A stretch of 64,000 nucleotides of DNA, from positions 124,001 to 188,000 of the forward strand of contig NZ_JARVKY010000004.1 in NCBI RefSeq assembly GCF_029813785.1, read 5' to 3'. The notes beneath the pieces were generated by a model. It ran no database searches, had not been told where the DNA came from, and worked only from the letters and a program-made list of their open reading frames with translations. This DNA comes from Streptomyces sp. DH41. Lineage in GTDB: Bacteria > Actinomycetota > Actinomycetes > Streptomycetales > Streptomycetaceae. Each line of letters starts with the position of its first letter. Positions within the stretch are counted from its first letter, which is position 1. Shown here in pieces: positions 1 to 7,260 of the stretch. The position numbers were made by a program, and so were the translations under genes.

Positions 1-734
1 AGCGCGCGCTCGGCTGCCGCCGCGGCTTCGCGCACATGCCCGCGCGCGGTGTCCGGGCTGGTGTGCCAGCGGCGGTCGGCGGCCTGGAGCAGCATCCGCT
101 GGCTGGACAGGCTCTGCGCGAGGATGTCGTGGATCTCCGTCGACAGGCGCTGGCGCTCCGCCAGGATGCCCGCGCGCCGTTCTGTGGCGGCCAGTTCACC
201 GCGGGCGCGCACCAGGTCGTCGATGAGCAGGCGTTGCCGGCCGGCGAGTTGTCTGCTGTCGACCAGGACGGCCGTGGCGACCGTGCCGAGGGCGACCGGG
301 GCGAGCACCAGGTTGGGATTGAACGGACCGGTGAGCACGCGTAGTTCGGATATCACCACAAGAGCGACGAGCACGGCGGCGAGCGGCACCGCGAGCCGCA
401 CCGGCAGCCGGTGGAGCCCGGTGAACAGCAGCGGCATGGTGCACCACGTGGCGCTCGGTTCCAGCGCGAGCAGGACCACCCAGACGGCGAACACCACGCT
501 CAGCCAGAGCAGATGCCGGGTGGCCGGGCGCTCCCCGTACCGCGGCGCGGGCGCCCACCACAGCCCGAGCAGGTAGATCGCCCCGAAGGCGAGGAACAGG
601 ACGAGGGTCAACGCCTTACGGGCGTCGTCGACGGATCCGTGGGTCAGCAGCCGGGCGATCGCTCCGCCGAGCAGCAGCAGGAAAGCGACGTGCAGGGCGG
701 CGGTCAGCCACCGCGCGTCCGGGTCCGGCCTCAT
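1..734 (-). CDS. NarL-type sensor histidine kinase, C-terminus cut by the window edge
   Basis: Reading leftward from an ATG at 734 gives 244 residues that run off the window. Five hydrophobic segments (about residues 11-30, 41-61, 74-91, 111-130 and 141-158) form a membrane sensor. They are followed by a basic coiled stretch and a HisKA_3 dimerisation/phosphoacceptor box, ERQRLSTEIHD, with His202 as the predicted phosphorylated residue. The HATPase domain must lie beyond position 1. Family knowledge: such kinases phosphorylate a LuxR/NarL-type response regulator usually encoded just downstream, here outside the window. The ATG at 734 starts before the first membrane segment. The gene is divergent from the methyltransferase at 942. 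The signal sensed cannot be told. Confidence 0.85.
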   Translation of the reverse strand, partial: MRPDPDARWLTAALHVAFLLLLGGAIARLLTHGSVDDARKALTLVLFLAFGAIYLLGLWWAPAPRYGERPATRHLLWLSVVFAVWVVLLALEPSATWCTMPLLFTGLHRLPVRLAVPLAAVLVALVVISELRVLTGPFNPNLVLAPVALGTVATAVLVDSRQLAGRQRLLIDDLVRARGELAATERRAGILAERQRLSTEIHDILAQSLSSQRMLLQAADRRWHTSPDTARGHVREAAAAAERA

Positions 735-941
735 GCCGTCTCGCTCCACCGTGTCCCCATCGTCTCGCCGGTCCCTGTCCCACCACTCATACACGTACAC
801 ACCATGAGCGACATCATCCGTTCAGCTGACTTTCGCATAGTCCTGAGGGCACCCCCGGCCAGCCGCACGTCCGAGGGTCCGGGCCGGTTCAACGGCGAGA
901 CTTCTGGGACACGTCCCCTACGGAGATCGGGAACCGCCCCC

Positions 942-1733
942 ATGCCCAAGAACCTCACAGCCAACCGCGCGTCCCTCACGCACCGCCTGGCCTACGCACT
1001 GCGGCACCCCGGCCGGGTGCCACGCCACCTGCGCCGCACCGCACGCGACACCTGGCTGCGGTACCGCTCACCGGACCATGTCGCCTACTACCGGGCGGTC
1101 ATGCGGTCCGACACGCGCCGCGACCCGGACGCCGCGGTGGGCAGTCACAGCCGGGAGCGCTGGCTCGCGCTGGGACAGATGCAGTTCGACTACCTGCTGC
1201 GTCACGGGCTGCGCCCGGAGCACCGGATGCTGGAGATCGGCTGCGGCAACCTGCGGGCGGGCTGGCGCTTCATCGAGTACCTCGACCCCGGCCACTACTA
1301 CGGTGTCGACATCTCCCCCGACATCCTTGTCGCCGCCCAGGACACCCTCCAGGCCCAAGGGCTCCAGGACCGGCTGCCCACGCTGACGCCGGTCCGCGGT
1401 CTCACGCTGGGCTTCCTGCCGGCGGGGCACTTCGACGTGGTACACGCGCACAGCGTGTTCTCGCACTCCCCGCTGCCGGTGATCGAGGAGTGCTTCGCGC
1501 ATATCGGCCGCGTCCTGGCGCCGGGTGGCTGGTTCGACTTCACCTTCGACCGGACAGAGGGCGAGGAGCACCACGTGCTGCGCGAGGACTTCTACTACCG
1601 CACCGAGACGCTGATCGCCCTGGCCGCCGAGCACGGCCTCACGGCGCGCTTCATGGACGACTGGGAGGAGCTCGGTCACGGCCAGTCCAAGATTCGTGTG
1701 ACGCACCGGCCCGACACCCGAGGCGCCTCCTGA
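942..1733 (+). CDS. Class I SAM-dependent methyltransferase
   Basis: A 263-residue protein with the SAM-binding motif I, LEIGCGNLRAGW, near residue 92, an acidic ribose-binding strand ending YYGVDIS, and a later LAPGGWFDFTF strand typical of the methyltransferase core. The N-terminal 60 residues are basic and may help bind the substrate. The ATG at 942 was chosen because GGAG lies at about 922 and the frame further upstream looks non-coding. The gene is divergent from the kinase at 734. The acceptor substrate is unknown: proteins with this kind of motif act on sugars, lipids and small metabolites, and no partner enzyme sits next to it. Confidence 0.75.
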   Translation: MPKNLTANRASLTHRLAYALRHPGRVPRHLRRTARDTWLRYRSPDHVAYYRAVMRSDTRRDPDAAVGSHSRERWLALGQMQFDYLLRHGLRPEHRMLEIGCGNLRAGWRFIEYLDPGHYYGVDISPDILVAAQDTLQAQGLQDRLPTLTPVRGLTLGFLPAGHFDVVHAHSVFSHSPLPVIEECFAHIGRVLAPGGWFDFTFDRTEGEEHHVLREDFYYRTETLIALAAEHGLTARFMDDWEELGHGQSKIRVTHRPDTRGAS

Positions 1734-1764
1734 GCACTCCCGGTTCCGGGCAGGGAGCGGAGCA

Positions 1765-1795
1765 TTGACATCACCGGTGCGTCAATCGGCATGAT
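1765..1795 (+). promoter_or_regulatory. Possible promoter with inverted repeat upstream of the esterase gene
   Basis: A perfect TTGACA (1765-1770) is followed after 19 bp by CATGAT (1790-1795). The spacer holds ACCGGT and a GTCAA that mirrors the TTGAC, giving an imperfect inverted repeat over the -35 and spacer. The 19-bp spacer is longer than optimal, as in promoters remodelled by MerR-type activators, but no such regulator is nearby. It sits about 90 bp before the carboxylesterase start. Confidence 0.35.
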
Positions 1796-1884
1796 CTTGG
1801 TGTTGGTCCCGGGGCGCCGCACGATGCGAAGCTGGGTCTCCGTCCTCCTCGCTGAGCCGGGGTGCAATGAGAGGCAGTCTTCCG

Positions 1885-3390
1885 ATGGACAACACCTTCG
1901 AGACGAGGAGCGGTTCGGTCCAAGGGTTTCGAGCCGGTGCCGACGTCGTCGCCGTCCTTGGCGTCCCCTACGCCGCCCCGCCCTTCGGGGCCCGCCGGTT
2001 CCGGGAACCTTCCCCGGCGCGGGCCTGGACCGGAGTGCGGGACTGCACGGCCTTCGGGCCGGTCGCCCCGCAGTCGGCAGAGCTGCCCGGCGCACCCGCG
2101 TGGTCGCCCGACGACGAGGACATCCTCACCGTCAACATATGGACCCCGGCCCCCGAGGGCGGCCGTCTGCCCGTCCTGGTCTGGATCCACGGGGGTGCCT
2201 ACACCTTCGGATCATCGGCCCAACCCGACTTCGACGGCACCGCGCTGGCCCGTGCCGGTCTGGTCGTGGTCACCCTCAACTACCGGATCGGCTTCGAGGG
2301 CTTCGGCCACGTCCCCGTCGCGGGAACGACCGACCACCCGGACAATCGCGGTCTGCTCGACCAGGTCGCGGCCCTGCGCTGGGTCCAGGAGAACATCGCC
2401 GCCTTCGGTGGCGACCCTGGCAACGTCACGGTCGCCGGCCAGTCCTCCGGGGCCGCTTCGGTCGCCTGTCTGATGGTGATGGATCGCGCCCGCGGCCTGT
2501 TCCACCGTGCCATCGCCCACAGCGTCGCCAGTCCTTGCCACACGCTGGAGACAGCTGCGGCGACCACCCGTGAGATCGCTGCGGCAGCGGGCTGCCCCGC
2601 CACGGCCGAGGGCCTGGCATCCGCGACTCCGCAGGCCCTGGTCGTCGCCTCCGACCGGGTGGTCGACGGCTACCGGCGTGACCCCGCCTCCGGATCCCGC
2701 CACTACGACCCCTCCCTCTACGCTCCCGTCCTCGACGGCGACGTTCTGCCCACCGATCCCCTGACGGGGATGGCATCCGGTGCGGCCCGGGACGTGGACC
2801 TGCTGGTCTGCCACACCACGGAGGAGTACTGGCTGCTCGACGCCGTCGGCAGCAGCGCGAAGGTCACCACCGAAGAACAGCTGGCCCGCTTCGCCGAGGA
2901 CTTCGGTCTCCCCGCCGGCCTGGTGGCCGGCTACCGCGCCGTGATGCCGCACGCCCCGGTGCTCGACGTCTACCTCGCCGTCTTCGGGGACCTGCTGTTC
3001 GGCGAGTACAGCAACCGGCTCGCCGAGTTTCACGCCGGAGCCGGCGGACGGGCCTTCCTGTCGCGCTTCGACCGTCGGCGCACCGGCCCGAACGGCGTGG
3101 TGCGGGCCTGGCACTGTGCGGACATCCCCTTCGCCTTCGGGAACCTCGGCACCGACTGCCTGGCTTTCCTCATCGGCGGAGCACCGACACCCGCCGACCA
3201 CGGGCTGGCACGCCGCATGGTGCGCGCGTGGGCCGATTTCGCCGCCACCGGAGACCCGGGCTGGCCATCGGTCAACGACTCCCCCACCCAGGTCAAGGTG
3301 TGGAGCGCCGACGGCGAACCCACCGGTGACAAGGCCGCCGCCGTCCGTCCTCTGTGGGCCGAGGCCGACTTCCCGGTCCTGTGTCCGTGA
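1885..3390 (+). CDS. Type-B carboxylesterase (alpha/beta hydrolase)
   Basis: A 501-residue carboxylesterase. The N-terminal GVPYAAPPFGARRF motif, EDILTVNIWTP, the oxyanion-hole HGGAYTFGS and the nucleophile elbow GQSSG (Ser187, in place of the commoner GESAG) are all present. The acid residue lies probably in the TTEEYW region and the catalytic His in WHCADIPFAFG. No signal peptide is seen, so it should be cytoplasmic. An alternative ATG lies 18 bp upstream at 1867; 1885 is preferred because a GAGAGGCAG stretch precedes it and the alignable family core begins right after it. The family hydrolyses carboxylic esters, including p-nitrobenzyl esters and xenobiotics. The natural substrate is unknown. 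It may be co-transcribed with the methyltransferase downstream. Confidence 0.9.
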   Translation: MDNTFETRSGSVQGFRAGADVVAVLGVPYAAPPFGARRFREPSPARAWTGVRDCTAFGPVAPQSAELPGAPAWSPDDEDILTVNIWTPAPEGGRLPVLVWIHGGAYTFGSSAQPDFDGTALARAGLVVVTLNYRIGFEGFGHVPVAGTTDHPDNRGLLDQVAALRWVQENIAAFGGDPGNVTVAGQSSGAASVACLMVMDRARGLFHRAIAHSVASPCHTLETAAATTREIAAAAGCPATAEGLASATPQALVVASDRVVDGYRRDPASGSRHYDPSLYAPVLDGDVLPTDPLTGMASGAARDVDLLVCHTTEEYWLLDAVGSSAKVTTEEQLARFAEDFGLPAGLVAGYRAVMPHAPVLDVYLAVFGDLLFGEYSNRLAEFHAGAGGRAFLSRFDRRRTGPNGVVRAWHCADIPFAFGNLGTDCLAFLIGGAPTPADHGLARRMVRAWADFAATGDPGWPSVNDSPTQVKVWSADGEPTGDKAAAVRPLWAEADFPVLCP

Positions 3391-3474
3391 ACTGTTCGAA
3401 CCACCGGCGGCGCGTCAGTGGCTGCCGCCGAACCAGTGGCGTCGCCGCGGACGAGCCCTCTAACTTGTGCGTTC

Positions 3475-4302
3475 GTGACTGATGATCCGAAGACGCCCCC
3501 GAATCGGCACGACCTCGGCCGGGTGTTCAACGAGGTGCCGGAGCTCTACGACCGGATCCGTCCGGGATACCCCGACAAGCTGTTCGCGGACCTCGGCGCC
3601 ATCACCGGCGTGGACGAAAGGTCGTCGGTGCTGGAGGTGGGCTGCGGCACCGGACAGGCGACGCGCTCGCTGGCGGCGCTCGGCTGCGCAGTGACCGCCG
3701 TCGAGCCGGGCGCGGGCCTGGCCGCGATCGCCCGCCGACGGACCGCCGCCTTCCGTGACGTCGAGGTCGAGACGTCGGCGTTCGAGGATTGGGACGACCG
3801 CGGCCGGAACTTCGACGCCCTCGTGGCCGCGTCGTCGTGGCACTGGATCGACCCGTCGGTCGGCTGGCGGCGAGCGTACGAGGTGCTCCGTCCCGGAGGC
3901 TGGACGGCGCTGCTCGGCAACGTCGTCGTCCGCAGGCCGGGAGAGCCGGAGGTGTACGCCGAGACCGCCGATCTCCACGAGCGGTTCTGTCCCGAACACC
4001 CCGGCTGGGGTCATCCGCCGCTCGAGGACGAGGTGCGCTCCACTGACGAGGGCTGGGGCCCGGTCGACGGTCCCGGAGAATTGTTCGGCCCGGCGATCGT
4101 GCGCTGGTACCCGACCGTTCAGTGGTTCGACGCAGACGGCTTCACCGATCTCCTTCGCTCGACGTCGCTGTACCGCGGGCTCGACCGCGACGTCCGTGAA
4201 CCCCTGCTCGACGCCGTCGCCGAGCGCATCCGTACTCGGATGAGCGACCGGGTACCGCGCCGTTATCTGAGCGTCCTCCGCGTCGGACAGCGCGCCCGGT
4301 AA
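3475..4302 (+). CDS. Class I SAM-dependent methyltransferase
   Basis: About 275 residues. After an N-terminal YDRIRPGYPDKLF signature comes motif I, VLEVGCGTGQATRSL, then the acidic VEPGAG strand and LRPGGWTALLG. These place it in the Methyltransf_11/25 superfamily. The GTG at 3475 is taken as the start; another GTG at 3418 is in frame, and neither has a convincing ribosome site, so the first 20 residues are uncertain. It begins 84 bp after the esterase stop and ends against a hairpin shared with the convergent monooxygenase. Many Streptomyces copies of this subfamily are unassigned, and no substrate is inferred. Confidence 0.8.
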   Translation: MTDDPKTPPNRHDLGRVFNEVPELYDRIRPGYPDKLFADLGAITGVDERSSVLEVGCGTGQATRSLAALGCAVTAVEPGAGLAAIARRRTAAFRDVEVETSAFEDWDDRGRNFDALVAASSWHWIDPSVGWRRAYEVLRPGGWTALLGNVVVRRPGEPEVYAETADLHERFCPEHPGWGHPPLEDEVRSTDEGWGPVDGPGELFGPAIVRWYPTVQWFDADGFTDLLRSTSLYRGLDRDVREPLLDAVAERIRTRMSDRVPRRYLSVLRVGQRAR

Positions 4303-4345
4303 GGCCAGGGGCCGCTCTTCGCACCACCGGCCGCGGCCCGGTCAG

Positions 4346-4375
4346 CGGAGGGAGAGGCCCGTTCCTCCCCCTCCG
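4346..4375. terminator. Bidirectional hairpin terminator between convergent genes
   Basis: CGGAGGGAGAGG at 4346-4357 pairs with CCTCCCCCTCCG at 4364-4375, a 12-bp stem with one mismatch and a 6-nt loop. It lies between the ends of the methyltransferase (4302) and the monooxygenase (4462). There is no T-tract, as is usual in Streptomyces. Confidence 0.6.
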
Positions 4376-4461
4376 TTCCTCGGGTCCTGTACTCGCCATC
4401 CGTATCGACGTATCTCGTGTGTACTCGCGTGACGCCCGTCGATCGGCGCGCGAGTCCGGGC

Positions 4462-5682
4462 TCACCTCATGGGCTTGAATTCGGGCAGGGTGAGGGCCGA
4501 ATGGGCCGGTCGTCCCTCGGCGGGGGGTACGGCGCCGAGACCGCGCAGCCTGTCGTTGCGCCGCTCCAATGCCACAGCGGTGGTCGGGAAGAGGGCGGCA
4601 TCGCCCTCGCCCACCTGCTCCTGGTTCACGGTCACGAACTCACGGAGGTGGTGTTCGTAGGCCGCGAAGCCCGCGGTGTGGTCGCGGTCGGCCAGGGAGC
4701 CGGCGAGCATGTACGCGCCGACGAGGGCGAGGCTGGTGCCCTGTCCGGTGAGGAACGAGGGCGCGTACGCGGCGTCGCCCACCAGCGCGACCCTGCCGCT
4801 GGACCAGCGGGGCATGCGGATCTGGCTGACCCCGTCGAAGAACAGGTCGTCCGCGTCGCGCAGGGCGGCGAGCATGCCCGGAACCTCCCATCCCGCGTCG
4901 GCGAAGGTCTCGGTGATCAGGGCCCGTTGGGCTGCCGGGTTCCGGAACGCGTCGAACGGTGGTTCCGGGTGGGCGAAGTTCAGGAAGGCGTGCACCTCGT
5001 CGTCGTCTCCCACCGCGTAGAGTGCCGCGGCCCTGCCCGGGGTGTTCCACATCATGGTCTCGTGGGAGAGGCCGAAGGTGTTGCGCATGGTGAACACGGC
5101 GAAGCAGTAGCCGAGGTACCGGTGGAACCGCTCCTCGGGGCCGAACAGCGTCTCCCGGGTACGCGAGTGCGTGCCGTCCGCACCGACCACCATGTCGAAC
5201 GTACGGCTGCTGCCCCCGTGGAAGGTGACGTCGACCCCGTGGCCGGACTGGTCGAGGGTGTCGATGGAGTCGTCGAACAAGAACTCCACGTCGTCACGGA
5301 CCGCCGTGTGGAGAACGTCGGTCAGGTCCCCGCGCCGCACTTCCAGGTCCCGTCCCGCGACACCGCCGGTGACGGCGTGCGGGTGCAGCGAGGCGACCTC
5401 GCCGCCGTCCCCGGCGAGGAAGGTCAGCCGGCGCAGGTCGACGTGCGCCTCCCGCAGTCGCGGCAGGAGCCCCATCCGCCGGACGACCTCCAGCGCGGTG
5501 CCGCGGACGTCGACGGGGTAGCCGCCGCTACGAGGCGTGGATGCCTTCTCCACCACCGTGACCGCGTATCCGTAGCGGTTCAGCCAGAACGCGAGGGCGG
5601 GGCCCGCGATGCCCGCCCCGGATATCAGGACCTTGCGCCTCGGGGTGCTGCGGATATCCGTCAGCTGATCGGTGCGGGTCAT
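4462..5682 (-). CDS. FAD-dependent aromatic monooxygenase (PHBH/TetX-like fold)
   Basis: A 406-residue flavoprotein of the PF01494 class. The Rossmann GxGxxG (SGAGIAGPALAFW, about residues 20-32) is followed by an acidic strand end VVEKA. The family DG motif is in VVGADGTHSRTRE and the second FAD motif GD is in ALVGDAAYAPS. Such enzymes use NAD(P)H and O2 to hydroxylate or inactivate aromatic or polycyclic compounds; tetracycline-inactivating and rifampicin-type oxygenases share the fold. Its ATG overlaps the stop of the upstream MFS gene by ATGA (5679-5682), so the two are translationally coupled. The pairing of an oxygenase with an exporter suggests detoxification or modification of a small molecule, but the substrate cannot be read from the sequence. 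Confidence 0.85.
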   Translation of the reverse strand: MTRTDQLTDIRSTPRRKVLISGAGIAGPALAFWLNRYGYAVTVVEKASTPRSGGYPVDVRGTALEVVRRMGLLPRLREAHVDLRRLTFLAGDGGEVASLHPHAVTGGVAGRDLEVRRGDLTDVLHTAVRDDVEFLFDDSIDTLDQSGHGVDVTFHGGSSRTFDMVVGADGTHSRTRETLFGPEERFHRYLGYCFAVFTMRNTFGLSHETMMWNTPGRAAALYAVGDDDEVHAFLNFAHPEPPFDAFRNPAAQRALITETFADAGWEVPGMLAALRDADDLFFDGVSQIRMPRWSSGRVALVGDAAYAPSFLTGQGTSLALVGAYMLAGSLADRDHTAGFAAYEHHLREFVTVNQEQVGEGDAALFPTTAVALERRNDRLRGLGAVPPAEGRPAHSALTLPEFKPMR

Positions 5683-7076
5683 TCTTCGACTCCCTTGTTC
5701 TTGGTACGGACGACAAGCAGGGACAGCACGGTGATGACACCGGCGATGAGGAAGCCGCTGACGAAGGCCGATTCGGCCGGGACGTCCGACCCGGAAGGGG
5801 TCCCCGCGGTGAGGAGCGCACCGCCGACCTGCCCGCCCACGGCGTAACCGATCACGCGGGTCACCAGGACCAGGCTGGTGGCGATGCCGGTGTCACCTTT
5901 GTCGACGGAGGTGGCGACGCCGGTCACCAACGCCGTGACGCACAGGCCGTTGGCCAGCGCGATCAGCGCCTTGCCGACAACGATGTGCCAGACCTCGGTG
6001 TGCGCGGCCGACAGGGCGAGCAGAGCGGCGGCCATGATGACGACCCCGGCCGTGACGACGGCACGCGAGCCGAAACGCCGCTCTCCGATCCCGCCGACCG
6101 GCCCGGCCAGCGACGCGGCCAAGGCGCCGGGCAGGAGGATGACGCCGATCCCGGTGGCGCCGATGCCGAAGCCGTACCCGTCGCCGGACACGTCGAGCAG
6201 CTGTGGAACGAGATAGACCCCCATCGAGGTACCGAGGCAGATCACGAACGTCAGCACACACGACTTCCAGATCACGGGCCGTGCCAGCATGCGCGGATCG
6301 ATCATCGGCGCGGCCGCACGACGCTCGACGGCTGTCCATCCGGTCACGAAGGCGGCCAACACCATGACCAGGGCGCCGAGCACGAGTGGCTGCGAGCCGG
6401 CCTCGGGCGCCAGCGCGAGCACGAGCATGAGCGTGATCAGCGTCCCGCTCAGGAGGGCCAGGCCGGGCCAGTCGATTCCGGCACCGTCCGGCCGGCCCGG
6501 TGGATCGGACGGCATCAGCCTGTTCACCAGCAGTGTGGACCCGATGACCGCGATCGTCGGCAGTGCGAACATCCAGTGCCGGGAGAGCTGTTCCGCCACG
6601 GGGCCGGCCGACAGCATGCCCGCCATCGAGCCTGCGACGAACATCCCGCTGACCGTCCCGATGGCCACCTTCGACTCGCCCACGGGGAGGTGCCCGCGTA
6701 CCACGATGAATGACAGGGGCAGCGCGCCCACCATCGCGCCCTGCAGTATCTGACCGAGGAGCAGCACCGGAAGGTTCGGCGCGAGGGCGGAGACCAGGCC
6801 ACCTGCCGAGACCACGGCCATCAGCTGGATCAGGACTCGCTTTCCGCCGTAGCGGTCGCCCAGTTTGCCCGCGAGCGGTGTGATGAGCGCGCCGGTGACG
6901 AGGAGCACGACGCTGAGGAGCGCCCCCTCGGCCGGACTCATGTCCAGCTCGCGTTGCAGAAGGGGGAGCGTCGGCGTCACCACCGACTCCAGGGCGCCGG
7001 CGGAGACCGCCAGTGCGCCGAGGGCCCCGACAGCGGCCTTCCCGATGCGGGCCGGGGGTGCGGGTGCTGTGGTCAT
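5679..7076 (-). CDS. MFS transporter (DHA2-like drug/H+ antiporter)
   Basis: About 465 residues with roughly 14 hydrophobic spans. The motif-A loop GKLGDRYGGKRVL sits between spans 2 and 3, as in DHA1/DHA2 exporters. The ATG at 7076 is preferred over one at 7094 because GGAAAGGACG lies just before it. It is the first gene of a two-gene unit with the FAD monooxygenase, overlapping it by 4 nt. No TetR- or MarR-type regulator is adjacent. The family exports drugs, dyes or self-made metabolites using the proton gradient. The 184-bp gap to the preceding ABC permease gene, also leftward, should hold the promoter, but no clear -35/-10 is visible. Confidence 0.87.
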   Translation of the reverse strand: MTTAPAPPARIGKAAVGALGALAVSAGALESVVTPTLPLLQRELDMSPAEGALLSVVLLVTGALITPLAGKLGDRYGGKRVLIQLMAVVSAGGLVSALAPNLPVLLLGQILQGAMVGALPLSFIVVRGHLPVGESKVAIGTVSGMFVAGSMAGMLSAGPVAEQLSRHWMFALPTIAVIGSTLLVNRLMPSDPPGRPDGAGIDWPGLALLSGTLITLMLVLALAPEAGSQPLVLGALVMVLAAFVTGWTAVERRAAAPMIDPRMLARPVIWKSCVLTFVICLGTSMGVYLVPQLLDVSGDGYGFGIGATGIGVILLPGALAASLAGPVGGIGERRFGSRAVVTAGVVIMAAALLALSAAHTEVWHIVVGKALIALANGLCVTALVTGVATSVDKGDTGIATSLVLVTRVIGYAVGGQVGGALLTAGTPSGSDVPAESAFVSGFLIAGVITVLSLLVVRTKNKGVEE

Positions 7077-7260
7077 GGACGTCCTTTCCGTCATTGCCCG
7101 GGAAGGCGGTGGGGCGGCCGTACGCGTGGCCGTGCCGCCTCGCCGGGTGCGGGCCAGGGTGACCGGGGCGCGATGCGCTCGCCGCGCTGACGCCCGCGGT
7201 CGGGGAGGTCGTACGGGCGGGAGCCGATGGGCTGCCGGCTCCCCGCCTCGTACGTATGCG

